13,095 nt of DNA, taken from contig JAKAPU010000062.1 in the NCBI GenBank assembly GCA_021806865.1, positions 1-13,095 of the forward strand, read 5' to 3'. Within the stretch, counting starts at the first letter, position 1. Each line of letters opens with the position of its first letter. The notes beneath the pieces are model-generated. The model saw only the letters and a list, made by a program, of their open reading frames with translations. It was not told where the DNA came from and made no database searches. This document shows, one piece after another, positions 7,583 to 13,095 of this stretch. Origin of the DNA: an archaeon (GTDB taxonomy: Archaea > Thermoproteota > Nitrososphaeria > Nitrososphaerales > CADDZS01). A program made the translations under genes and the position numbers.

Positions 7583-8531
7583 CCTGATTTTCGAGGTAAA
7601 CTACGCCGCCTTTGCGATATTTGCCTCCCTTCTAATCACCGAAATAATGGGATCAGTATTGCTCCTTCTCTTCTGGAAAGAAACCAAAACGAGGGTGCTG
7701 GACTACATAGTTCCGATATGGGAAGTGACAGGTACCTTTGGGGCGTTTTGGGTCGTAACCGGAGACTTTGCTTATCCTAGCCTTCTTGTCCCCGTCGCAA
7801 AGATCTTCGCACCGCTGCTCACGATATTCCTGATTTTGCTTGTCGCAAGAAACGCCTCGATAGTATTTGCGGAATTCATAATCAAGAGAGTATGGCTGGA
7901 CGAAGTGAAACTGTACAAGGCCTACGCAATCTCAACGATATTCATGGGACTTGTCGTCCTTGTGCTCTTGTCCTCCCTTGTCAGCGGAGCAGGAGTAGAT
8001 CTGGCTGCTGGTTCATTTTCAATTGGCAAGTGGGTTTCCTCTCCTGGTTCGTGGTTATTCGTGCTGGGGACTCTTGCAATCGGTGTGGGGATGGCACCAG
8101 TGTTTTATTCACTGGAGCCACTGAAGAAGATTACACTGCCTGTTACAGTTGTGGGAATAGGTCTTTCTATTCTCTCGTACTATGCTTACTCTCAATCGTT
8201 TGTTTCAGCGTGGATGGCTTTGCCAGTCGCATTGACATTGATAGCCGGACTCCTCTTCTTCTCAAGAGCAACGCGCCGACTCGTAACAAACAAGGCAGTC
8301 TTCATTACAGCCCTCAGCGCGATCATCTTCTCGCTGCAGTTCTTGATCTATCCGTCGGTGATTGGTCGAGCGATTCCCGTCGATGCCGTTACAACCACTG
8401 GTCCGATGTCTGATGCATATCTCGCAATAACGATCGTCGGGGGGATACTCCTTACGGCCATGCTGGCCCTTTACATGAGCGTCGCAATGCGAGCAAGAAG
8501 GGTGGAGAAAGCAGCGGAAGTTATGCGCTAG
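7569..8531 (+). CDS. cydB: Cytochrome bd oxidase subunit II-like membrane protein
   Basis: This encodes a 320-aa protein with about nine hydrophobic helices, starting at GTG 7569 inside the end of cydA. Position, size and overlap make it subunit II of the bd oxidase, needed to assemble and stabilise the haem subunit. Sequence support is modest. There is a CydB-like first loop region (VPIWEVTGTFGAFWVVTGDF, in place of the usual W..NEVW form), RNASIVFAEF near residue 95, and a C-terminal block SLQFLIYPSV ... VTTTGPMSDAY followed by a last helix, resembling the conserved end of CydB. It is strongly divergent from the bacterial type, as archaeal CydB proteins tend to be. The tail is basic (RARRVEKAAE). 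A hairpin terminator follows 58 nt downstream. An unrelated accessory membrane subunit remains possible. Confidence 0.7.
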   Translation: MLTINLIFEVNYAAFAIFASLLITEIMGSVLLLLFWKETKTRVLDYIVPIWEVTGTFGAFWVVTGDFAYPSLLVPVAKIFAPLLTIFLILLVARNASIVFAEFIIKRVWLDEVKLYKAYAISTIFMGLVVLVLLSSLVSGAGVDLAAGSFSIGKWVSSPGSWLFVLGTLAIGVGMAPVFYSLEPLKKITLPVTVVGIGLSILSYYAYSQSFVSAWMALPVALTLIAGLLFFSRATRRLVTNKAVFITALSAIIFSLQFLIYPSVIGRAIPVDAVTTTGPMSDAYLAITIVGGILLTAMLALYMSVAMRARRVEKAAEVMR

Positions 8532-8558
8532 GTCGGCTCTCTCAAACGAGTGACAATT

Positions 8559-8590
8559 TGGATAATCGTGATCCACTTGCTGGATTATCA
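8559..8590. repeat. Repeated GGATWATC motif after cydB
   Basis: GGATAATC (8560-8567) and GGATTATC (8582-8589) are 22 bp apart, two helical turns on the same face, with GTGATCCA between them. They match the motif cluster upstream of cydA. The second copy runs into the terminator stem. They may be regulatory sites for the downstream surface-protein gene or remnants of a duplicated control region. Confidence 0.4.
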
Positions 8591-8619
8591 AAGTGACTCG
8601 GCGATCACTTTGCTTTTTC
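8589..8619 (+). terminator. Hairpin plus T-tract terminator of the cydAB operon
   Basis: A perfect 8-bp inverted repeat (CAAAGTGA 8589-8596, TCACTTTG 8605-8612) with an 8-nt loop is followed directly by CTTTTTC (8613-8619). It lies 58 nt past the cydB stop and 39 nt before the next start codon. In Archaea the T-tract alone can end transcription; the stem strengthens the call. Confidence 0.7.
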
Positions 8620-8657
8620 GCGCTGAACAGAATCTCTTGAACTGGTGACCTCACAAG

Positions 8658-9388
8658 ATGAAGAAATCGGTGCTTGCAGTAATCATCGCAGTAGTGCTTT
8701 TGTCGTCGATGGCAGTTTCCTACTACGTTCTCTCTGGGCCGCAGACTGAACCATTTGCTCTGACTGTGGTGCCAGAACAGATCAGGGGAGATGCACTTGC
8801 TGGTCAGTATCTTGTTTTTCTGGTCACGGTGTCGGACAACTCATCCGTACAAAGCTTATCAGGAATCACGTTATCTGCCTCGGCAAACGACTCTGCGATT
8901 TTGGTTCAGCCGAGTGTAATTTCATAGGGAGAGGTTGCCGAAGTGAGTGTCGTCCCGGATGTCAGTGCCGTGGGAAAGAACGTTACAGTGATTGTGACTG
9001 CGCTGGGAAAAGGATATGAGGATTCAAAGATGATTAATTTCACGGTAGCTCAAGGAGAAGACAGCCGGGGCGAATACGCAAGACAAATTCGCGATATGTT
9101 TGTTCAGTGGCTCGAAACAAATCACCCCGAGCTGGGAATACAAATCAAACTCAATGGCAGGGAACGATTGTTAGTCCCGTTTGGCTTGTCGTGTCGCATT
9201 ACCTGTTTTTCTCAAACGACTGGGAAATGCACGTCTACTGACATGTAATGATTCCATCGTACGATTGGGCGAGAATCGATCTCAGGCATAGGTTTACGGA
9301 GCTACCCTCTCTTTCCTTTGAAATTTCATCGCTGAACGCGAACCTACCGCCTGTGCAAATAGCTCCGCCAACCACCATCTGGCGTTGA
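8658..9388 (+). pseudogene. Membrane-anchored surface protein gene, broken by two stops and a frameshift
   Basis: From ATG 8658 (GGTGA nine nt before it is a good ribosome site) the frame gives an N-terminal membrane anchor (VLAVIIAVVLLSSMAVSYYVL) and a beta-rich extracellular region. It meets TAG at 8925-8927, then continues in the same frame with fitting sequence (GEVAEVSVVPDVSAVGKNVT, INFTVAQGED, FVQWLETNHPELGI) to about 9140. There the coding sense moves to another frame (TNQTQWQGTIVSPVWLVVS, HYLFFSNDWEMHVY). It hits TGA at 9239-9241 where Trp would fit, and ends HVMIPSYDWARIDLRHRF ... PPTTIWR at TGA 9386-9388. Restoring one base near 9140 and the two stops gives about 243 aa. Five N-glycosylation sequons (NSS, NDS, NVT, NFT, NQT) support an exported archaeal protein. 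The function is unknown. What remains translatable is an 89-aa anchored fragment, with a possible GTG-started 101-aa piece at 8943-9248. Confidence 0.75.
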
Positions 9389-9418
9389 ACGCATGCATAA
9401 ATTGAGATCGAGGTATTA

Positions 9419-9442
9419 GTCGATCAAGAGCGGATGATCGAC
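9419..9442. terminator. Inverted repeat between convergent genes
   Basis: A perfect 7-bp inverted repeat (GTCGATC 9419-9425, GATCGAC 9436-9442) with a 10-nt loop lies in the 90-nt gap between the convergent surface-protein remnant and the methyltransferase. The position fits a two-way terminator. No T-tract follows on either strand, so an alternative use as a binding site is open. Confidence 0.4.
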
Positions 9443-9478
9443 CGACTTTGCAGAATGTGTGCAAGATATGTCGGATGC

Positions 9479-10126
9479 TTATTTAGGCGATCTTGATCCA
9501 ACCATAAGCGCGAACTCTAGCCATTTCCAGTGGCAATCTACGTCGTCAAATCCAATCTCTCGAAGCCAACGAAGTTGGGTTTCGACGTCCAGAAGCTTGT
9601 TTGAGTGGTCTTCCGTTTCTGGGGTTTGATTCATCAGTTTCAGGAATTTCAAATGCAGTGTCTGCGTTGGCGATGCGACATGATCCAGATCGCAGAATAC
9701 GCCTCCAGGGTTTAACAGTCCAAATATTTCCTCGTATAGACTCCTCTTTCTCTCATGAGTAAGGTGGTGTATTGCAAAGCTTGAGACGACTGCGTCGAAC
9801 TTCCCTAGATCAGAGAGCAGGTTGTTCATGTCGTGGTAGACGACCTTGACTCGATGATCGCCTTCAAAGCGCTTCTTAGCAATCCCCAGCATAGTCTCCG
9901 AGAAATCCAACGCGACACCATCGATCTCTGGTCGCTCTTTTTTCACTAGATCTAAGAGTCTACCGGAGCCAGTCCCAAGATCAAGCACCCTTTTTGCTCC
10001 CTCTGGAATTTGCAGTACCAACTCTGTTTCTCCCTCTGTGCGGTGAGGAATCTTGTCAACCTTCTGAAGGTAAGCAAGTGCTTTCTCGGGTGATTTCCAT
10101 TCCTCTGTGAGCGACCCACTGTTCAT
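9479..10126 (-). CDS. Class I SAM-dependent methyltransferase
   Basis: This is a 215-aa cytoplasmic enzyme that transfers a methyl group from S-adenosylmethionine; the acceptor is unknown. Rossmann-type motifs are clear: motif I VLDLGTGSGR (47-56), the acidic ribose-binding residue D74 in GVALDFSETML, motif with D99 (VVYHDMNN), motif IV FDAVVSSFAIHHL (110-122), and post-motif LLNPGGVFCDLD (near 137-148). It resembles UbiE/Methyltransf_11/25-type small-molecule methyltransferases. It lacks N- or C-terminal extra domains. The ATG at 10126 is the only sensible start. It lies 115 nt downstream of the ABC permease on the same strand, so it may be read with the exporter or from its own promoter. 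The frame is intact. Confidence 0.9.
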   Translation of the reverse strand: MNSGSLTEEWKSPEKALAYLQKVDKIPHRTEGETELVLQIPEGAKRVLDLGTGSGRLLDLVKKERPEIDGVALDFSETMLGIAKKRFEGDHRVKVVYHDMNNLLSDLGKFDAVVSSFAIHHLTHERKRSLYEEIFGLLNPGGVFCDLDHVASPTQTLHLKFLKLMNQTPETEDHSNKLLDVETQLRWLREIGFDDVDCHWKWLEFALMVGSRSPK

Positions 10127-10127
10127 T

Positions 10128-10139
10128 TAGTGTTCACTA
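10128..10139. promoter_or_regulatory. Short palindrome at the methyltransferase start
   Basis: TAGTG-TT-CACTA is a perfect 5+5 bp palindrome ending 1 nt before the methyltransferase ATG. It could be an operator covering the start site or chance. No clear TATA box was found upstream of it. Confidence 0.25.
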
Positions 10140-10241
10140 GCACCTCTTTTCGGCCTATCTTCAACTTTTTCGTTTGCGTCGCTGAGAACAAATGACGATT
10201 ATTGCAGATATTCGACCTACACTAGCCAGTCCTGACAGTAT

Positions 10242-11030
10242 CTAAGCGCGCCCTACATGGACAGAGGTATACGTCCTGTATGCCACAACGAACATAGCAA
10301 TCGTTTCTACCAAAAGAACTACTGTCTCAAGCGGGTGCCACGCGAGCAGGATCTCGTTGGGATTCCCAAGTCCACCCCTGATGCCGTCACTGATGTAAGT
10401 GAGCGGATTGACATACGATGCAAAATAGAGCAGGCGTGGCGTTGCAGCTGTCAACGGATAAAAGACGCTGCTCACGAAATTGATTACGAAAAGTATCAGT
10501 ATCTGGATCGAGTTGTACATCTGGTTTGATTTCACTTTGGCCGCGATGTAAAGCATCAACGAGCAGAAAAAGATTGCACCAACGATGAGGTTCACGAAAA
10601 CCAAAGCAAGGCCCAACAATGAAGCGTGTATCGCCCCACCGATTGCGACTGAAATGACGAGCATCAGTCCGGCTCCGATTAACGATGCAGTGGTTGTTGC
10701 GAGGATGATTCCCATGAGGTACTGACTGCGCGTGAAGGGACCCGACAGTATCTGCGAAAACATTCCAAAGCGCCTGTCAAGCCAGAGCATGCTGCCACCA
10801 ATTGTGCCAGCCATCACGGTCTGGAACGCGATTATGCCAGGAGCAAGGTACGAAGCATAGTTGTAGGTCACTCCTCCAACCTGAAAATCCGTCACAATTG
10901 AAGCAAACATGGTGCCCATGAATATCAGATACATCGCGGGCAAGCCGATTATCACAGTGAGCGAACCGGGATCCATGTTGACCTTCAGGTTCCTCCAGGC
11001 CAACCGAACAGAGTTTGGTATGCTGCTCAT
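10242..11030 (-). CDS. ABC-2 type transporter permease (DrrB-like exporter)
   Basis: This encodes a 262-aa integral membrane protein with six hydrophobic segments (starting near residues 22, 62, 107, 142, 177 and 237), the usual ABC-2 permease layout and length. Typical features are the N-terminal WRNLKVNMDPGSLTVIIGLP with short cytoplasmic lead, LAPGIIAFQTVMAG, LSGPFTRSQYLMGIILA (coupling-helix region), and FYPL...YVNPLTYISDGIRGG, the conserved C-terminal ABC-2 motif. It works with the ATPase encoded just upstream: the two overlap by 4 nt (ATGA), so they are translationally coupled subunits of one exporter. The substrate (drug, lipid or glycan) is not determined by sequence. Confidence 0.93.
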   Translation of the reverse strand: MSSIPNSVRLAWRNLKVNMDPGSLTVIIGLPAMYLIFMGTMFASIVTDFQVGGVTYNYASYLAPGIIAFQTVMAGTIGGSMLWLDRRFGMFSQILSGPFTRSQYLMGIILATTTASLIGAGLMLVISVAIGGAIHASLLGLALVFVNLIVGAIFFCSLMLYIAAKVKSNQMYNSIQILILFVINFVSSVFYPLTAATPRLLYFASYVNPLTYISDGIRGGLGNPNEILLAWHPLETVVLLVETIAMFVVAYRTYTSVHVGRA

Positions 11031-12016
11031 TGAAACGAGTTCTCCTCCTCTGAATCAGAAGATACTGTTTGAATGAAGACATCTTCGAGGGTGCTTTTCC
11101 TTACGTTCAACCACTCGAGCTTTGCTTTCTGCTCCGATGCAACAGAAATAATTGACTCTATGACTGCTTCTGGTCTTTTGGACACGATGACTGCTGGAGA
11201 GCCGTTTGAGGCTTGTCTTGTAATCTCACTATCTGGGTGCGCCTGTGTCAATCGCTCGAAGAATTTCTCGTAAGAAGGCTGGACGCCGTTTGAAGGAGCA
11301 AGAGTAAGCTCGATGGCCTTTGTCTCGCCATACATTCTCTTGAGGTTCTCAGTCGTGTCCAGAGCTTGCAAGCGACCTCGAACCATGATGGCAACCCTAT
11401 CGCAGAGATAGTCTGCCTCTTCGAGATTGTGCGTGGTGAATATTATTGTGAGATTCTCTTTTCTTGCCTTCTCTCTGAGCATGTCGAGAATCTTTCGCCG
11501 CATCACTGGATCGAGTCCGACCGTTGGCTCGTCCATGAAAAGTAGATCCATGTCGTGCATGAATTCTCTCGCAACCTGAACCCGTCTCTGCTGTCCGCCG
11601 GATAGATCGAATGCGGATTTCTTTGCAAACTCTTCAAGGCCGAAAATCTTGATCAACTCATCTCTCCTACTCGTCCTGACGTCTTTCGGCACACCCCATA
11701 GAAAGCCATAGAGATCAAAATTTTCCTTGACGGTGGAAAACTCGAACGAGGTGTCTTGCTGGACAACACCTATCCTTGGCCGGATCTTGCTACCATCCTT
11801 GCGCAAATCGTAACCTAGAACTCTGATCTCTCCTTTGCTTGGTTGTATCAGCGTCGTCAGTATTCTGATTGTAGTGCTCTTTCCAGCACCGTTCCTACCA
11901 AGTAATCCGAATACCTCGCCTTCCTTCACATCGAAAGAGACATCGTTGACGACGTAATCCTTCCCATTGTAAGTGTGGGATAGGTTGCTGACTGAAATCG
12001 CACTGGTATCACTCAA
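11027..12016 (-). CDS. ABC transporter ATP-binding protein (DrrA-like exporter)
   Basis: This 329-aa ATPase energises the exporter with the overlapping permease. All nucleotide-binding motifs are intact: Walker A GRNGAGKST (40-48), Q-loop around QQ86-87, signature LSGGQ (138-142), Walker B LLFMDEP (158-164), D-loop GLDP (167-170), and H-loop His196 (TTHNLEE). The region after about 220 is the extra C-terminal domain usual in DrrA/CcmA-type exporters (DUF4162-like), ending with STLEDVFIQ. The ATG at 12016 is the clear start. A TATA box and an inverted repeat sit upstream, so the operon probably has its own regulated promoter. Confidence 0.95.
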   Translation of the reverse strand: MSDTSAISVSNLSHTYNGKDYVVNDVSFDVKEGEVFGLLGRNGAGKSTTIRILTTLIQPSKGEIRVLGYDLRKDGSKIRPRIGVVQQDTSFEFSTVKENFDLYGFLWGVPKDVRTSRRDELIKIFGLEEFAKKSAFDLSGGQQRRVQVAREFMHDMDLLFMDEPTVGLDPVMRRKILDMLREKARKENLTIIFTTHNLEEADYLCDRVAIMVRGRLQALDTTENLKRMYGETKAIELTLAPSNGVQPSYEKFFERLTQAHPDSEITRQASNGSPAVIVSKRPEAVIESIISVASEQKAKLEWLNVRKSTLEDVFIQTVSSDSEEENSFQ

Positions 12017-12030
12017 CGTAGCGCATCTCC

Positions 12031-12066
12031 GAACTATGCTCGAAAGAGATAGTTCTAGCCTAGTTC
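12031..12066 (-). promoter_or_regulatory. Likely operator over the ABC exporter transcription start
   Basis: GAACTAT (12031-12037) and ATAGTTC (12049-12055) form a perfect 7-bp inverted repeat with an 11-nt gap. A third half-site TAGTTC follows at 12061-12066, 11 bp after the previous one (one helical turn). They lie between the TATA box and the ATPase start, across the expected transcription start, where a bound repressor would block initiation. The repeats are seen; the repressor role is inferred, and no regulator gene is in the window. Confidence 0.5.
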
Positions 12067-12070
12067 GTGC

Positions 12071-12086
12071 GTATAAAGAAAGCCGT
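12071..12086 (-). promoter_or_regulatory. Archaeal promoter (TATA box) of the ABC exporter operon
   Basis: On the minus strand the element reads CTTTCTTTATAC, with TTTATA at 12077-12072. Initiation 22-27 nt further on would fall near 12048, giving a leader of about 30 nt before the ATG at 12016. It is the clearest TATA element in the window. Confidence 0.55.
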
Positions 12087-12134
12087 GTCAGTAACCGAGA
12101 CTATATTTCTGATCACGAATCGTATTGGTTTCAC

Positions 12135-13095
12135 CTATTCTGGTGGAAGCTCTTCATAGATTGCGGAGAGTTCCAGTCCGAGGCTTCGCATCCTGAATTT
12201 AGCTATCGCGTAGAGTGCTATCCCGATTACGAGTACGGCGCCCACAACCTCGTATGCAAGTGCAAGGCTGGCTCCTAGAAACATTCCGCTGATGATAGGA
12301 AAAGTCTCCGCAAAGATGTATAGCGCGAACGCGCCGATCCCAACAATAGAGGCAATAATCAGTGTAGCAGGTCTTGCGACGCTCTGAACGGACCTAACGA
12401 ATAACTCACGTTTCCTAGAGTAAAACAGCAGCGCGGCGATGAGAGGTAGAATGTATCCAATTGGGGCAACAAGAGAAGTGTTCAGAAGCGACGCGACAAA
12501 CCCGCCGAACCAGAGTACAGCTGTGAATAGAACCCAGACCACTCCAATGAAGATGACAGAAAGGTAGGGTGAGTGGAATCGATCGCTGACATTAGCAAAC
12601 TTTGAAGGAATCAGCCTGTCAAACGATGCCGCAAAAAACATCCTTGCTATTGTAGCGATGTATGATATGCTCACTACGACAAATCCCAGAAACAGGCCGA
12701 ATCCAATTATTCCAGCAGCGACAGAGTTTGTGAGAGAAATCAGCAAAGTGGCTGTGGGCATAGTCGGTAAGGCTGATGGGTTTGTTGCTTGCACGTAGCT
12801 TGCTGCGTTGAGAAACGTCGTTCCGAAGTCGTTGTATGCAAGGACGCTCATCAAAACCAAGAAGATTGTTGTGACTATTACTGAAAGGAAAAGAGCCTTT
12901 GTCATCGAGCTTTTCACATTCTTTGTCTCACCCGCAAGATACGACCCATAGTTGAATCCAGTGAAGGCGAGGAATCCCCAGGGTATGGCTGCGAGTAGTG
13001 TGTTCGTGAGGTTGAACCCTCCCGAGTATCCAGAAGAGCTTGCCTGCTGTATTATTCCAGAGTATGTCGTGTTAGATCCCGAAATGAGCATAGCG
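12135..13095 (-). CDS. APC-family amino acid permease, C-terminal part (truncated by window)
   Basis: The frame is open to the window edge. The Met at 13091 is preceded by an in-frame Ala codon, so at least one third of the protein (the first several helices) lies outside. The visible ~319 residues hold about seven to eight transmembrane helices. They include the APC hallmark AIPWGFLAFTGFNYGSYLAG followed by ETKNVKSSMTKAL (residues around 34-66 of the visible part), SVIVTTIFLVLMSVLAYN, and the later SYIATIARMFFAASFDRLIPS stretch with the loop typical of the family. This identifies an amino acid/polyamine/organocation secondary transporter in the cytoplasmic membrane, driven by H+ or Na+; the substrate is unknown. 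It lies 118 nt upstream of the ABC operon on the same strand, but that operon has its own promoter. Confidence 0.92.
   Translation of the reverse strand, partial: AMLISGSNTTYSGIIQQASSSGYSGGFNLTNTLLAAIPWGFLAFTGFNYGSYLAGETKNVKSSMTKALFLSVIVTTIFLVLMSVLAYNDFGTTFLNAASYVQATNPSALPTMPTATLLISLTNSVAAGIIGFGLFLGFVVVSISYIATIARMFFAASFDRLIPSKFANVSDRFHSPYLSVIFIGVVWVLFTAVLWFGGFVASLLNTSLVAPIGYILPLIAALLFYSRKRELFVRSVQSVARPATLIIASIVGIGAFALYIFAETFPIISGMFLGASLALAYEVVGAVLVIGIALYAIAKFRMRSLGLELSAIYEELPPE

Noticed and set aside
1..13095. CRISPR arrays, insertion sequences, integrase or attachment sites
   Set aside because: No regularly spaced repeats, transposase motifs or long terminal inverted repeats were found on either strand.

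Overview
The window looks like an archaeal chromosome segment. The evidence is TATA-type promoters, two zinc-ribbon genes of the kind common in Archaea, a compact divergent cytochrome bd oxidase, and a membrane-anchored surface protein rich in N-glycosylation sequons. A thaumarchaeal or other Thermoproteota-like lineage, or Thermoplasmata, would fit, but the lineage cannot be fixed from the sequence alone. There is no rRNA, convincing tRNA, CRISPR array or transposase.

Layout. (1) 1-2559, + strand: the end of hyuA and all of hyuB, overlapping by 4 nt, encoding a hydantoinase/oxoprolinase-type enzyme. (2) 2560-2900: 341 nt without a convincing gene. (3) 2901-5182: a divergent pair of zinc-ribbon genes sharing a 65-nt promoter region. 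The minus-strand member is broken by an in-frame TAA inside one of its eight CxxC motifs. The plus-strand member is followed 12 nt later by a 410-aa protein of unknown function. (4) 5268-5939: a YqaA/DedA-like (VTT/SNARE-associated) membrane protein whose reading frame extends upstream of any normal start codon. (5) 6200-8531: cytochrome bd oxidase subunit I (cydA) overlapping a CydB-like subunit II, with GATTATC-type motifs on both sides and a hairpin plus T-tract terminator at 8589-8619. (6) 8658-9388: a decayed surface-protein gene with a TAG stop, a frameshift and a TGA stop. (7) 9479-10126, - strand: a SAM-dependent methyltransferase. (8) 10242-12016, - strand: a DrrAB-like ABC exporter (ATPase then permease, ATGA overlap) with a clear TATA box and an inverted repeat over the expected transcription start. 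(9) 12135-13095, - strand: the C-terminal part of an APC-family amino acid permease that runs off the window.

Functionally this is a patchwork: amide-ring hydrolysis, amino acid uptake, quinol-oxidising respiration at high O2 affinity, and small-molecule export. The most unusual aspects are the three genes whose frames are interrupted (zinc ribbon, DedA-like, surface protein), the zinc-ribbon/unknown-protein pair, and the repeated sequence motif bracketing the bd oxidase operon. The broken frames use three different stop codons plus shifts, which points to gene decay or sequence error rather than stop-codon recoding.
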